Positions 37,242 to 48,103 are shown, counted from the stretch's first letter. The stretch: DNA of 64,000 bases from Comamonas sp. B21-038 (GCF_022387135.1 NZ_CP092462.1:248001-312000), one strand, 5' to 3'. A program made the numbers and translations. The notes: a model not told the origin generated them from the sequence alone.

Positions 37242-38648
37242 TCAGGCCTTGGGCGGCTGGGGCCAGGGCTTTTGCGGGCCACGGATCTGCTCGAAAGCCC
37301 GCGACAGCTGCAGCACGCCCAGGTCGTCAAAACGCGCGCCTGCAATCTGCAGGCCAATGGGCAGGCCGGCTGCGGTGTAGCCGCAGTTGATGGAGGCGGC
37401 CGGCTGCTCCGACATGTTGTAGGGCACGGTAAAGCCGATGTGCTCCAGCGGGCGCAAGGGGTCATTGGTCGGCGATGCCCATTCGGCCGCAAAGGCGACG
37501 TGGGGCGCCACCGGCGAGATCACAAAGTCGAACGCGCTGCAGGCCTTAACGGTGGCCAGGCGCACCTGGTGGAACTGCTGGCTGGCCTGGAAGACCGCGC
37601 TGCCGCTCATGCCCTCGGCGCTCTCGGCCCAGGTACGGATATACGGCAGCACCTTGTCGCGCTGCGCGCTGCTGAGTGCCTGCAGGTCGGTCAGCGAGCG
37701 CATGCGCCAGAAGCGGTCCATGCCGTCGAGCATCGCGGGCGTCATGAAGGCGGGCATCGGCGTGATCCGGGCGCCAGCGGCTTCCAGCAGTGCAGCAGCC
37801 TGCTCGATGGCGGCGCGCACCTCGGGCTGCAGCGGCAGGCCGCAGCCCGCATCGAGCAAGAGGCCAATGCGTTTGCCCTGGATAAAGTCCGCACCGGTGG
37901 TGGCCACGGTGCTCCAGGCCATCTCCTGCGGCGGCAGGCTCATGCTGTCGCGCGCATCGGGGGCCGACAGCACCTGCATCATCAGCGCCGAATCGTCCAC
38001 GCTGCGGGTCATCGGCCCCGCAGCGCGGCCTTGGTACGGTGGGTCGATGGGAATGCGGCCCAGGCTGGGCTTGAGACTGTAGATACCGCACCAGCTGGCC
38101 GGCAGGCGCAAGGAGCCACCGATGTCGGTGCCGATATGCAGCGGCCCGTAGCCTGCGGCTGCCGCCGCACCGCCACCGGCGCTGGAGCCGCCCGGGCCCT
38201 TGCTCAGGTCCCAGGGGTTGCGCGCCAGCGGGTGGAAGCTCGACAGGCCCGACGACAGCATGCCGTAGTCAGGCATCGTGGTCTTGCTGAAGCAGATGGC
38301 ATGGGCCTCGCGCAGGCGGGCTGCGGGCGGCGCATCCGCAGCCGCAGGCACCAGGGTGACGGCCGCTGTGCCTGCGGGCAGTGGGTCGCCCTCGGTGGCG
38401 ATGTTTTCCTTGATCGTCACCGGCAGGCCATCGAGCAGGCCGGCGGGTGCGCCCTTGTGCCAGCGTGCTTCGCTGGCGCGGGCCTGCGCCAGCGCCTCTT
38501 CAGGCCGGTACAGGTAGGTGGCGCACAGATGCGGCTCCCACTGCCCGACATGGTCGATGACGGATTGCATGACATCGACAGGGGAGAGTTCTTGCTTTTG
38601 GTAGGCGGCCAGCAGCGCTGTGGCGGGCCAATCGTGCAACGCGGTCAT
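37242..38648 (-). CDS. Amidase signature family enzyme
   Basis: 468 residues. The Ser-cisSer-Lys triad is visible: K80 in LPVTIKENI, S155 in GPGGSSAGG and nucleophile S179 in GTDIGGSLR. Such enzymes hydrolyse amides; the family includes GatA, but no GatB or GatC is nearby and the ABC importer context favours catabolism of an imported amide or peptide-like compound. No signal peptide, so cytoplasmic. It lies downstream of a terminator that follows the binding-protein gene. Confidence 0.92.
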   Translation of the reverse strand: MTALHDWPATALLAAYQKQELSPVDVMQSVIDHVGQWEPHLCATYLYRPEEALAQARASEARWHKGAPAGLLDGLPVTIKENIATEGDPLPAGTAAVTLVPAAADAPPAARLREAHAICFSKTTMPDYGMLSSGLSSFHPLARNPWDLSKGPGGSSAGGGAAAAAGYGPLHIGTDIGGSLRLPASWCGIYSLKPSLGRIPIDPPYQGRAAGPMTRSVDDSALMMQVLSAPDARDSMSLPPQEMAWSTVATTGADFIQGKRIGLLLDAGCGLPLQPEVRAAIEQAAALLEAAGARITPMPAFMTPAMLDGMDRFWRMRSLTDLQALSSAQRDKVLPYIRTWAESAEGMSGSAVFQASQQFHQVRLATVKACSAFDFVISPVAPHVAFAAEWASPTNDPLRPLEHIGFTVPYNMSEQPAASINCGYTAAGLPIGLQIAGARFDDLGVLQLSRAFEQIRGPQKPWPQPPKA

Positions 38649-38687
38649 ATCGGGCAGGGGGTGTGAAAAGGGTAGGGACGCGGAAAG

Positions 38688-38722
38688 AAAAAACGCCCAT
38701 CTCGGCAGGCCGTAGATGGGCG
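38688..38722 (-). terminator. Hairpin terminator between the binding-protein gene and the amidase gene
   Basis: CGCCCATCT/AGATGGGCG nine-base arms followed by TTTTTT on the minus strand, 34 bases after the binding-protein stop. It would separate transporter and amidase expression at least in part. Confidence 0.85.
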
Positions 38723-38756
38723 GTGTGCTGGTTTGAAGCCTAGCGCAAGACCGGGT

Positions 38757-40247
38757 TCAAGCCCAGTACATGGATGACAGGTCGTTGATGAAGATCGGCA
38801 TGTCCTTCCACAGGCCACGCACGTTCTTCGCGGCAATGGTCACCCACTGCGGCTGGTACAGGTAGACGTTGGCGGCATCTTCGGCCAGCAGGCGCTGGGC
38901 CTCGCCCAGCAGGCGCGAGCGGTCGGCCGGGCGGGCTTCGAGCTTGATCTGTTCGAAAAGCTTGTTGAACTTCTCGGACTTGTAGCCCCAGTAGTAATCG
39001 GGCCGGGTGTAGTTCTCCAGGTCGAAAGGCTCGACGTGCGAGATCAGCGACAGGTCGTAGTTCTTGTTGGTGTAGGTGCCCGAGAGCCACTGCGCCCATT
39101 CCACGTTCTGCAGCTTGACCTCGACGCCGATCTTGGCCAGTTGCGCGGCAATGATCTCGCCGCCCTGGCGCGCATACGGCGTGGGCGGCAGGGTCATGCT
39201 CAGGCTCAGCGGCGTCTTCACGCCAGCCTCGGCCATCAGCTTCTTGGCCTTTTCCACATCAAAGGGGTTGATGCCGGTGGTGTCCACATAGCCATAGGCG
39301 CCGGGCACGTAGTGGCTGCCAATCGGCACGCCCAGGCCTTCGGCCGCACCGGCGATGACGGCCTTGCGGTCGATGGCCGCAGACAGTGCGCGGCGCACAC
39401 GCACATCGTCCAGCGGCTTGCGGCGCTCGTTGATGGCGACGATGGTCTTGGCGCGCGAGCCGGAGATGACCACCTGGTAGCGCGGGTTGGTCTTGAACTG
39501 GTCGATGCCACGGGCCGAGACACGCGCGAAGATGTCCACATCACCGGCCAGCAAGGCGGCCACTTGCGCGGCGGCATCCGAGATGAAGCGGAAGGTGGCG
39601 CGGCGAATGCGGATGCTGCCGGGGTTGCGGTACTGCGGCCAGGCATCCAAGGTGATCGATGCCCCTTTGCTCCAGTTGCCCAGCTTGTAGGGGCCGGTGC
39701 CGATGGGCTTGGTCGCGTTGCTGTCGGCGCTCTTGGGCTCCACGATGATCGAGGTGGCCTGGCCCAGCACGAACAGCAGGTCCGGGTCGATTTCCTTGTT
39801 GAGGATCACCACCGTGTGGTCGTCCACCACCTGGGCCGTGAGGTTGGCGAAGGTACGCTTGTCCTTGTTGGTGCTCTTCTCACCGGCTGCGCGGTCAAAG
39901 GAGAACTTGACGCTGTTGGCGTTGAAGGGCTCGCCATTGTGGAAGCTCACCCCTTTGCGCAGCTTGAAGGTGTAGGTCTTCAGATCGGGCGAGACCTCCC
40001 AGCTCTCGGCCAGCAGCGGCGAGACGCTGCCGTCCGAATTGATCTTGGTCAGCGTCTCGTAGAGGTTGTAGTGGGTGATCTCGGCAATCGACGAGGCGGC
40101 GCCGGCGGTGGGGTCCAGCCCTGGCGGCTCCAGGGTCATGCCCAGCACAACGGTGTCTTTCTTGGCCTGCGCCTGGGCGATGCCAGGCAGCCACAGCGGC
40201 AGCGGTGCCAGGGTGCCTGCAGCAAGCAGGTGTCTACGGTTCAGCAT
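38757..40247 (-). CDS. Dipeptide/oligopeptide-type ABC transporter substrate-binding protein (SBP_bac_5)
   Basis: 496 residues. The N-terminus MLNRRHLLAAGTLAPLPLWL is a signal of twin-arginine type (NRRHLL) with cleavage near AQA. The mature part shows the cluster-C binding-protein signatures: ITHYNLYETLTKINSDGSVSP, LRKGVSFHNGEPFNANSVKF and DVRVRRALSAAIDRKAV. The ligand is probably a peptide or another amide-bearing solute. AGGAGT precedes the ATG at 40247. It lies 93 bases after the second ATPase gene. Confidence 0.93.
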   Translation of the reverse strand: MLNRRHLLAAGTLAPLPLWLPGIAQAQAKKDTVVLGMTLEPPGLDPTAGAASSIAEITHYNLYETLTKINSDGSVSPLLAESWEVSPDLKTYTFKLRKGVSFHNGEPFNANSVKFSFDRAAGEKSTNKDKRTFANLTAQVVDDHTVVILNKEIDPDLLFVLGQATSIIVEPKSADSNATKPIGTGPYKLGNWSKGASITLDAWPQYRNPGSIRIRRATFRFISDAAAQVAALLAGDVDIFARVSARGIDQFKTNPRYQVVISGSRAKTIVAINERRKPLDDVRVRRALSAAIDRKAVIAGAAEGLGVPIGSHYVPGAYGYVDTTGINPFDVEKAKKLMAEAGVKTPLSLSMTLPPTPYARQGGEIIAAQLAKIGVEVKLQNVEWAQWLSGTYTNKNYDLSLISHVEPFDLENYTRPDYYWGYKSEKFNKLFEQIKLEARPADRSRLLGEAQRLLAEDAANVYLYQPQWVTIAAKNVRGLWKDMPIFINDLSSMYWA

Positions 40248-40340
40248 CCGGGACTCCTTGGATAGGGGTTTATTCAATTTATGGGGAAAGCTGGGCAGTG
40301 GCGCCGCCGTTGCCGGGCGCGCCGGGAAGCTCAAGCACGG

Positions 40341-41188
<848 letters not shown>

Positions 41189-41192
<4 letters not shown>

Positions 41193-42214
41193 GCGGGGGT
41201 CTCGTCAGGGGTCTCGGTGGCGATGGCGTAGGCCTCGGGCCGCAGGCAGTGCACCTGGTGCGTCTCGTGCGGATGGGTCGATGGCAGCGCCACACTGGGC
41301 GGCTTTTGCACAAAGCAGGGGGCCTGGGTAAAGCTGCAGCGCCCGGCAAAGGTGCAGCCAGCGGGCAGGTCGACCAGCTCGGGCACCGAGCCGGCAATGG
41401 TGTGCAGGCGCTGGGGCTGGCCCTGCAGGCGCGGCTGCATGCTGGGGCGCGCGGCCAGCAGGCCCCGGGTGTAGGGGTGGGCCATGTGCTCGAACACGGC
41501 CTCGGTGCTGCCCGATTCGACGACGGTGCCGCCGTACATCACGACCATCTTGTCGACGTTCTGCGAGATCACACCCAGATCGTGCGAGATCAGCAGCAGG
41601 GCCATCTGGCGCTCTTCGACCAGGCCATTGATCAGGTCCAGGATCTGCTGCTGGATGGTGACGTCCAGCGCCGTCGTGGGTTCGTCGGCGATCAGCAGAT
41701 CCGGGCCGCAGGCCAGCGCCATCGCGATCGTGATGCGCTGGCGCTGTCCGCCCGAGAACTGGTGCGGATAGGCATCAAAGCGCTGCGCCGGCTGGGCAAT
41801 GCCGACGCGATCGAGCAGCGCAATTGCTTCTTCACGGGCCTGGCGCGCGCTCCAGCCCTTGTGCAGCCGCAGCGGTTCGCTGATCTGGCGGCCGATGGTG
41901 TGTACCGGGTTCAGTGCCGTCATCGGCTCCTGGAAGATCATCGCAATGCGGTTGCCGCGCACACTGCGCCACCAGCGGTCGGGTTGCTGCACCAGGCTTT
42001 GGCCATCCAGCGTGGCACTGCCATTGACCTGGGCCGATTCCGGCAGCAGGCCCATCAAGGCCATGGCCGTGATGGATTTGCCGCAACCCGATTCGCCAAT
42101 CAGGCCCAGCGCCTGGCCGCGCTCGATCTGGAAGCTCACATCGCGCACGGCGCGGGCAGGGCCCCGGTGGGTTTGCAGCACGATCTCGAGCTGCTGTACA
42201 TCAATCAATGCCAT
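41189..42214 (-). CDS. Peptide-type ABC importer ATP-binding protein (DppD/OppD type)
   Basis: 341 residues. Walker [17 protein letters not shown], signature [15 protein letters not shown] and Walker [15 protein letters not shown], then the C-terminal oligopeptide_HPY domain with its cysteines (CTFAGRCSF...CFVQKPP). ATG 42214 is preceded by AAGGAG; a GTG two codons earlier is less likely. It follows the DppC-type permease by 28 bases. Confidence 0.93.
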
Positions 42215-42242
42215 GGACACTCCTTAGAACGTCAACACGTTC

Positions 42243-43154
42243 TTAGCGCTTGCGGGCGAGACGGGGGTCGAGCAGGTCGCGCAGACCGTCGCCCAGCAGG
42301 TTGAGGCCCAGCACCGACAGCGCAATTGCCACGCCGGGGAAGACGGCCAGCAGCGGCGCCTGGAACATCAAGGTCTGCGCCTCGCTCAGCATGCGGCCCC
42401 AGGACGGCTGCGGTGGCTGGGTGCCCAGGCCCAGGTAGGACAGCGCGGCTTCTGCCAGGATCGCAATCGCAAAGCGGATGGTGCATTGCACGATCAACGT
42501 GGCCGAGATATTGGGCAGCACATGCTGCCAGGTGATGGCCCAGGCGCCCTTGCCGCAGGCGCGCGCAGCGGTGACGTATTCGCGCCCCCAGATGGTGTTG
42601 GCCGAGCCGCGTGCAATGCGGGCGAACATCGGAATGTTGTAGATGCCGATGGCCACGATCGCGTTGACGATGCCCGGGCCGAAGACGGCAGTCAGCATGA
42701 TGGCCGAGAGAATCGCGGGGAAGGCCAGCGAGAAATCGGCCAGGCGCATGATGGCTTCTTCGACCCAGCCGCGTTTGGCAGCGGCCAGCAGGCCCAGCGC
42801 CGTGCCGACCACGACGCCGATGCCCACGGCAATGACGCCGACCAGGATCGAAGCCCGGGCGCCCAGCAGCAGCTGCGATGCGACATCGCGGCCATAGGCA
42901 TCGGTGCCCAGCCAGTGGGCGAGCGAAGGCCCTTGCAGCTTGGCCTCCATGTTCATCTCGAAGGCCGAGTAGGGCGTCCAGACATAGGACAGGCCAGCCG
43001 CGAGCAGGAGCAGTGCTGTGAGCACCAGTCCGATCATGAAGCTGGGGTTGCGTGTGGCGCGGTGCCACAGCGCGTTGCGGGGTGCGGTATGGCCCGGTGC
43101 TGTGCTGGCCGGGGGCGTAGGCAGGGTGGGGGCGACGGAGGTAGGTGGCTGCAT
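42243..43154 (-). CDS. Peptide-type ABC importer permease (DppC/OppC type)
   Basis: 303 residues from the ATG giving MQPPTSVAP; a Pro/Thr-rich N-terminal tail is followed by six membrane helices and the motif LGTDAYGRDVASQLLLGARASI typical of DppC. The EAA-like loop is YVTAARACGKGAWAITWQHVLPN. It begins 7 bases after the partner permease. The tail before the first helix is variable, so the exact start is not sure. Confidence 0.92.
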   Translation of the reverse strand: MQPPTSVAPTLPTPPASTAPGHTAPRNALWHRATRNPSFMIGLVLTALLLLAAGLSYVWTPYSAFEMNMEAKLQGPSLAHWLGTDAYGRDVASQLLLGARASILVGVIAVGIGVVVGTALGLLAAAKRGWVEEAIMRLADFSLAFPAILSAIMLTAVFGPGIVNAIVAIGIYNIPMFARIARGSANTIWGREYVTAARACGKGAWAITWQHVLPNISATLIVQCTIRFAIAILAEAALSYLGLGTQPPQPSWGRMLSEAQTLMFQAPLLAVFPGVAIALSVLGLNLLGDGLRDLLDPRLARKR

Positions 43155-43161
43155 GGCGTGC

Positions 43162-44124
43162 TCAGATATCGCTGGCTTTGGTGCGGGGGTCGATCCAGGC
43201 ATAGAGCAGGTCCACCACGAAATTGACGATCACCACCATGGCTGCCAACAGCATCACACAGTTGCGCACCACCATCAGGTCCCGGTTGGCAATGGCCTGA
43301 AAGATCAGGCGGCCCATGCCGGGCAGGTAAAACACGTTCTCGACAACGATCGTGCCGGCCATCAGCTCGGCAAACTGCAGGCCCATCACGGTGACCACCG
43401 GCACCAGTGCATTGCGCAGCACATGGCCATACAGCGCTGCACGCTGCGACAGTCCCTTGGCCCGTGCAGTGCGGACAAAGTCCTCGCGCAGCACCTCGAG
43501 CACCGACGAGCGGGTGATGCGCGCCAGGATGGCGGCCTGCACCACCGCCAACGACAGCGCTGGCAGCAACAGCGACTTGACCGCTGCCCAGGGCGAGCCG
43601 CCCGAAGCCTCGGTCCAGCCCGGAAAGCCGCCCGCCGAGAACCATTTGAGCTGCACCGAAAACAGCAGGATCAGCAAAATGGCGAACCAGAAATTGGGAA
43701 TCGCAATACCCAGCTGGGCGAGGCCCATGACGCTGACATCACCGATCTTGTTGTGGCGGCTGGCGGCATAGATGCCGGCGGCCAGTGCGACGACGGTGGT
43801 GATGGCCATGGCCATCGAGGCCAGTGGCAAGGTGAGCGCCATGCGCTCGGCAATCAGTTCAATGACGGGGGTGCCGTAGCTGTAGCTGTTGCCCAGGTCC
43901 AGGTGCACGAGTCCCGAGATCCAGTGCACGTAGCGCTCCCACGCAGGTTGGTTGAGCCCGAGCTGCTCGGCCAGTTCCGCCACCGCTTCGGGAGCGGCAT
44001 CGGGCCCCATCAGCATCTGGGCGGCGTTGCCGGGCAGGATCTCCAGCACGAGGAAGACGACAATCGAGGTGCCCAGCAACGTGAGCAGCAAGGTGAGTGT
44101 GCGCTTGAGAATGAATAAGCCCAT
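43162..44124 (-). CDS. Peptide-type ABC importer permease (DppB/OppB type)
   Basis: 320 residues with six membrane helices; starts MGLFILKRTLTLLLTLLGTS as in DppB, with DFVRTARAKGLSQRAALYGHVLRN as the ATPase-coupling loop and a VVENVFYLPGMGRL motif. First gene of the minus-strand transporter run. The 198-base gap to the divergent ferredoxin gene should hold its promoter. Confidence 0.93.
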   Translation of the reverse strand: MGLFILKRTLTLLLTLLGTSIVVFLVLEILPGNAAQMLMGPDAAPEAVAELAEQLGLNQPAWERYVHWISGLVHLDLGNSYSYGTPVIELIAERMALTLPLASMAMAITTVVALAAGIYAASRHNKIGDVSVMGLAQLGIAIPNFWFAILLILLFSVQLKWFSAGGFPGWTEASGGSPWAAVKSLLLPALSLAVVQAAILARITRSSVLEVLREDFVRTARAKGLSQRAALYGHVLRNALVPVVTVMGLQFAELMAGTIVVENVFYLPGMGRLIFQAIANRDLMVVRNCVMLLAAMVVIVNFVVDLLYAWIDPRTKASDI

Positions 44125-44323
44125 GGATAGCCATCGTGGTTAGGAAAGGCGCGCAGACTGCAGGTGCTGGTTGTATTTTTTCGCAGCGGCAAGCATAACG
44201 CGAACAATTCCGACACACCATACATGCTTACTCGCAGTGCCACGAGTATGGCTAAGGCGCACGCGGGATAATGTCGCTCATGTCACACTTCTTCCCCCGT
44301 GCTGGAATCTTGGAGACGCCGCC

Positions 44324-44581
44324 ATGGCCTTGATGATTACCGACGAGTGCATCAACTGCGATGTCTGCGAGCCCGAGTGCCCCAACGATGCCATCTCGAT
44401 GGGGGAGGACTACTACGAGATCGATCCGCACCGCTGCACCGAATGTGTGGGCCATTTCGATGAGCCCCAGTGTGTGCAGATCTGCCCGGTCGCCTGCATT
44501 CCGGTGCACCCCGATTTTCAGGAAGACAAGCCCACGTTGATGCAGCGCTATCTGCGCTTGCAGGCCGACAAGGCGTTGTGA
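44324..44581 (+). CDS. YfhL-type 2[4Fe-4S] dicluster ferredoxin
   Basis: 85 residues with two four-cysteine sets: CINCDVCEPECP and CTECVGHFDEPQCVQICP. The spacing with the short insert in the second set is typical of the YfhL/Alvin class of low-potential ferredoxins. Donor and acceptor are unknown. ATG 44324 gives MALMITDECIN, the usual start. Convergent with pth, 69 bases away. Confidence 0.94.
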   Translation: MALMITDECINCDVCEPECPNDAISMGEDYYEIDPHRCTECVGHFDEPQCVQICPVACIPVHPDFQEDKPTLMQRYLRLQADKAL

Positions 44582-44650
44582 CAGGTCAGCGGCCCTGGCT
44601 GCCCCAGGCGATGGGCGGGGCCTGGCCGCTGCGCTGACCTTTGCCTGCAC

Positions 44651-45259
44651 TCAGGCAGCGGGAGGGCGTGGCAGCTTGGGCCGCTGGGGCTTGGTGGTGT
44701 GGATCTTCAACGTGGCCTTGTCCATGTCGCCGGCCAACAGCTCGGGCGATGCCTGCAGCGCATGGATGATGCTGTCTTCAATCAAGCTGCGCTGGTCTGG
44801 CGCGGGTTTGCGCAGCACCCAGTTGGGCACCTCCTGCTTGTCACCGGGGTGGCCAATGCCGATGCGCAGGCGCCAGTAATCGGATGATCCCAGCTGCGCA
44901 TGGATGTCGCGCAGGCCGTTGTGGCCGCCGTGACCTCCGCCTCGCTTGAGCTTGACCTGGCCCGGCGGCAGATCGAGTTCGTCGTGCACGACCAGAATCT
45001 CTTCGGGCTTGATCTTGAAAAAGCGTGCGAGCGCGCCGACCGATTTGCCCGACAGGTTCATGAAGGTCTGGGGCTCCAGCAGCCAGACCGACTCGCCTTG
45101 CACTGAGGTGCGTGCGACCAGACCGTAGTAATTGCGGTCGGGTACCAGCTGCAGGCGCAGGTCGCGGGCCAGTGCATCGATCCACCAGAAGCCGGCGTTG
45201 TGGCGCGTGCCTTCGTATTCAGGGCCGGGATTGCCGAGGCCAACAAACAGCTTGATCAT
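44651..45259 (-). CDS. pth: Peptidyl-tRNA hydrolase
   Basis: 202 residues. Frees tRNA from peptidyl-tRNA dropped by ribosomes. Motifs: [22 protein letters not shown] with the catalytic His in [18 protein letters not shown] and [14 protein letters not shown]. The ATG 45259 gives the conserved N-terminus; longer frames upstream lack similarity. A terminator precedes it after rplY, so it probably has its own promoter or is read through. Confidence 0.96.
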   Translation of the reverse strand: MIKLFVGLGNPGPEYEGTRHNAGFWWIDALARDLRLQLVPDRNYYGLVARTSVQGESVWLLEPQTFMNLSGKSVGALARFFKIKPEEILVVHDELDLPPGQVKLKRGGGHGGHNGLRDIHAQLGSSDYWRLRIGIGHPGDKQEVPNWVLRKPAPDQRSLIEDSIIHALQASPELLAGDMDKATLKIHTTKPQRPKLPRPPAA

Positions 45260-45290
45260 GGGCGGATGGAGTGAAGTGGGGGGAGGAATG

Positions 45291-45321
45291 AAAAAAGGCT
45301 GCATTGACCAGCAATGCAGCC
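45291..45321 (-). terminator. Rho-independent terminator of rplY
   Basis: GGCTGCATTG/CAATGCAGCC ten-base arms, five-base loop, then TTTTTT on the minus strand, 43 bases after the rplY stop. Confidence 0.93.
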
Positions 45322-45364
45322 TCTGGCTTGCAGACGCCAGAGGCGTCAGCAGCTTGCCGTGCAA

Positions 45365-45955
45365 TTAAGCAGCAGGCGCTTCGCCTTCTGCGGGTTCAGC
45401 AGCAGCAGGAGCGGCCACGGACACCAGCGCAGGGTTGGTTTGTGCAGCCAGCTTCACGCCCTTGGGCAGAGCGATGTCCTTCAGGTGGACGGTCGAACCC
45501 TTTTCCAGCTTGCTCAGGTCCACCGCGATGAATTCGGGCAGGTCCTTGGGCATGCAGATCACCTGGATTTCGGTCACAACCGGGGTCACCAGGCACTTGT
45601 CGATCTTGACAGCTGGGGACTCTTCAGCACCGCTGAAGTGGACGGGCACCTTCATGGTCAGCGCGGTGTTGGCATCGACGCGTTGGAAGTCGATGTGCAG
45701 CACCAGCTGCTTGTAGGGGTGGTATTGCACGTCGCGCAGCAGCACTTGGCTCTTGGCGCCGTCCAGGTCCAGTTCCAGCACGGATGCGTGGAAGGCTTCC
45801 TTCTTCAGTGCGTACCACAGGCTGTTGTGGTCCACTTCGATCAACTGAGGCTCAGCAGCAGCACCGTAGATGATGCCAGGCGTACGGCCAGAATTACGCA
45901 GGCGGCGGCTCGCACCCGTACCTTGCTTAGCGCGCGCAAAAGCGACAACGTTCAT
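45365..45955 (-). CDS. rplY: 50S ribosomal protein L25/general stress protein Ctc
   Basis: 196 residues. Binds 5S rRNA on the large subunit. N-terminal L25 domain (residues 1-95, [25 protein letters not shown]) and C-terminal TL5/Ctc domain, the long form, ending in an Ala/Pro/Glu tail. ATG 45955 gives [10 protein letters not shown]. It lies between prs and pth, a conserved order. Confidence 0.95.
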   Translation of the reverse strand: MNVVAFARAKQGTGASRRLRNSGRTPGIIYGAAAEPQLIEVDHNSLWYALKKEAFHASVLELDLDGAKSQVLLRDVQYHPYKQLVLHIDFQRVDANTALTMKVPVHFSGAEESPAVKIDKCLVTPVVTEIQVICMPKDLPEFIAVDLSKLEKGSTVHLKDIALPKGVKLAAQTNPALVSVAAPAAAEPAEGEAPAA

Positions 45956-46000
45956 TTCATTACTCCAATGGGGGATGAACCGCGACCAGTTCACCCGGTT

Positions 46001-46028
46001 AAAAAGGCCGCTGCAAATTGCAGCGGCC
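46001..46028 (-). terminator. Second terminator after prs
   Basis: GGCCGCTGC/GCAGCGGCC nine-base arms, five-base loop, then TTTTT on the minus strand, 46 bases before the rplY ATG. Confidence 0.8.
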
Positions 46029-46059
46029 AGCGAAAACTATCTATTTTAGCAGAAAGCAG

Positions 46060-46081
46060 AAAAAGGGCCTTGCGGGCCCTT
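46060..46081 (-). terminator. First terminator after prs
   Basis: AAGGGCC/GGCCCTT arms, five-base loop and a T-run on the minus strand, directly past the prs stop. With the hairpin at 46001 it forms a double stop, so rplY should have its own promoter in the short gap or depend on read-through. Confidence 0.8.
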
Positions 46082-46084
46082 GGT

Positions 46085-47050
46085 TCACTCGGCTTCCTGG
46101 AACAGGCTCATCACCGATTCGCCGGTGGCAATGCGGTGCATCGTCTCACCGATCAGCGGCGCCACCGACAGCTGGCGGATCTTGCTGCAGTTGCGGGCAT
46201 TGGGCGACAGCGGGATGGTGTTGGTCACGACAACTTCGTCGAGAGCCGCGCCATTGCCGATACGCTCGATGGCCGGGCCCGAGAAAATGGGGTGCGTGCA
46301 ATAGGCGTAGACCTTCTTGGCGCCACGTTCCTTCAGCACTTCAGCCGCCTTCACCAAGGTGCCTGCGGTATCGATCATGTCGTCCATGATGACGCAGTTG
46401 CGGCCATCGATGTCACCGATCACGTGCATGACTTCGGAGACATTGGCCTTGGGGCGGCGCTTGTCGATGATGGCCAGATCGCAATGGAGTTGCTTGGCCA
46501 GTGCGCGTGCACGCACCACACCACCCACGTCCGGCGACACGACGATCAGGTCTTCGTAGTTCTTCTGGCGCAGGTCACCCAACAGCACAGGTGATGCATA
46601 GATGTTGTCGACAGGAATATCGAAAAAGCCCTGGATCTGGTCGGCATGCAGGTCCATGGTCAGCACGCGGCTGACGCCAGCGGCTTGGAGCATGTTGGCA
46701 ACGACCTTGGCCGTGATGGGCACGCGGGTCGAGCGGACACGGCGGTCCTGGCGGGCATAGCCGAAATAGGGGATCACGGCACAGATGTGCTCGGCCGATG
46801 CGCGCTTCAACGCGTCGACCATCACCAGCAGTTCCATCAGGTGGTCGTTGGTGGGAGCGCAGGTGGGCTGCACCACGAACACATCGCGGGTACGAACGTT
46901 TTGCTTGATCTCGACGGTGACTTCACCGTCAGAGAAACGGCCTACGTCGGCGTTACCCAGGGAGGTATGGAGGTGTTGTGCAATTTCAGAGGCAAGCTCG
47001 CGGTTGGCGTTGCCTGTGAAAACCATGAAGTCTGGATGATGGTCTTGCAT
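46085..47050 (-). CDS. prs: Ribose-phosphate pyrophosphokinase (PRPP synthetase)
   Basis: 321 residues. Makes phosphoribosyl pyrophosphate from ribose-5-phosphate and ATP. Motifs: [41 protein letters not shown] and the PRPP-binding [17 protein letters not shown] 47050 gives [12 protein letters not shown] tRNA-Gln gene lies 56 bases upstream, in the same direction. Confidence 0.97.
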   Translation of the reverse strand: MQDHHPDFMVFTGNANRELASEIAQHLHTSLGNADVGRFSDGEVTVEIKQNVRTRDVFVVQPTCAPTNDHLMELLVMVDALKRASAEHICAVIPYFGYARQDRRVRSTRVPITAKVVANMLQAAGVSRVLTMDLHADQIQGFFDIPVDNIYASPVLLGDLRQKNYEDLIVVSPDVGGVVRARALAKQLHCDLAIIDKRRPKANVSEVMHVIGDIDGRNCVIMDDMIDTAGTLVKAAEVLKERGAKKVYAYCTHPIFSGPAIERIGNGAALDEVVVTNTIPLSPNARNCSKIRQLSVAPLIGETMHRIATGESVMSLFQEAE

Positions 47051-47106
47051 AGCGTCCCAGTGGGTATGGGTTAGCTGTGTGCGTTGCTTGTACGCGGTAA
47101 GAAATA

Positions 47107-47183
47107 TGGCAGGGGAAGAAGGATTCGAACCTTCGCATGCCGGAATCAAAATCCGGTGCCTTAACCAGCTTGGCGACTCCCCT
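47107..47183 (-). tRNA. tRNA-Gln (anticodon TTG)
   Basis: 77 bases with encoded CCA. Acceptor AGGGGAG pairs with TTCCCCT (A1-U72), discriminator G73. Anticodon stem CCGGA/TCCGG with loop TTTTGAT puts TTG in the anticodon position. T-arm GAAGG-TTCGAAT-CCTTC is complete. Lies between ispE and prs on the same strand. Confidence 0.97.
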
Positions 47184-47223
47184 ACAAGAATTGGTGCTAA
47201 GCATCACCAATCCTTTAAAACTT

Positions 47224-48081
47224 TCAGTCTTGGGTCCAACCTCTGAGAGGGTGTTCCATCAGACTTGTGCAATCTTTCACTGTCCAGTCTTGTGAAAAAC
47301 TGCTCTGGCAGCTATTAGCTTGCATTTTCTTCACTGCGAAAACTGCGCTACCTGAGCCCGTCATTCTAGCATGTAATCCTTGTGATTTCAAAAAGTCAGA
47401 AACTTTTTTTATCGAAGGGCACAGGCTTTCTGCGACCGGCTGCAAGTCGTTTCGACCGAAGTCAAAGTTCTCTGCAGCGAAGCTCGTCATTGTAGCAGCT
47501 TCTGAATCGCGTTTTAGGTTCGGACTTGAAAAAATTAATTTCGTATCCAGACCCTCTTGCGGCTTCACAACTACCAGCGCGGTGTCTGCTAGTTGCTGCT
47601 CGTTTTCGAGTGGACGTATTATGTCACCGATTCCTTCGACCCAAGCCGACTTTCCAAAAATAAAAAAAGGAACATCGGCGCCCAAGGTCAGCCCGATGCG
47701 CTGCAGTTCGCTGCGCGAGAGCTTCAGATCCCAGAGCTGGTTGAGCGCCAGCAAGGTGCTGGCCGCATCCGATGAGCCGCCGCCCATACCAGCCTGGGCT
47801 GGCAGGTTTTTGTGCACGCCGATGTGCACACCCTGGCGGCAGCCAGTGGCCTGCTGCAAAGCTCTGGCGGCGCGGGTGATCAGGTCATCGGCAGGCAGCG
47901 GCGTGTTCAGGTCTTCGCGGCTGATCTGGCCGCCGCTGCGCAGCTCGAAGTGCAGGGTGTCGGCCCAATCGATCAGCATGAACACCGACTGCAGCAGATG
48001 GTAGCCATCGGCACGTCTGCCGGTGATATGCAGGAACAGGTTGAGTTTGGCAGGCGCAGGAACGTCGTACAGCGTACGCAT
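47224..48081 (-). CDS. ispE: 4-diphosphocytidyl-2-C-methyl-D-erythritol kinase
   Basis: 285 residues. GHMP kinase of the MEP isoprenoid pathway. Motif 1 is PAPAKLNLFLHITGRRADGYH, motif 2 LPAQAGMGGGSSDAAST, motif 3 ARMTGSGSAVFA, all intact; the C-terminus DWTVKDCTSLMEHPLRGW is also typical. ATG 48081 gives MRTLYDVPAPAK. The 3' two-thirds (about 47224-47690) has roughly 45-50 percent GC, against about 65 percent or more for the first third and neighbours, with AT-rich codons; the protein itself is not disturbed. Confidence 0.95.
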   Translation of the reverse strand: MRTLYDVPAPAKLNLFLHITGRRADGYHLLQSVFMLIDWADTLHFELRSGGQISREDLNTPLPADDLITRAARALQQATGCRQGVHIGVHKNLPAQAGMGGGSSDAASTLLALNQLWDLKLSRSELQRIGLTLGADVPFFIFGKSAWVEGIGDIIRPLENEQQLADTALVVVKPQEGLDTKLIFSSPNLKRDSEAATMTSFAAENFDFGRNDLQPVAESLCPSIKKVSDFLKSQGLHARMTGSGSAVFAVKKMQANSCQSSFSQDWTVKDCTSLMEHPLRGWTQD

Positions 48082-48103
48082 GGATCTCGGTCTCACAAAA
48101 AAA

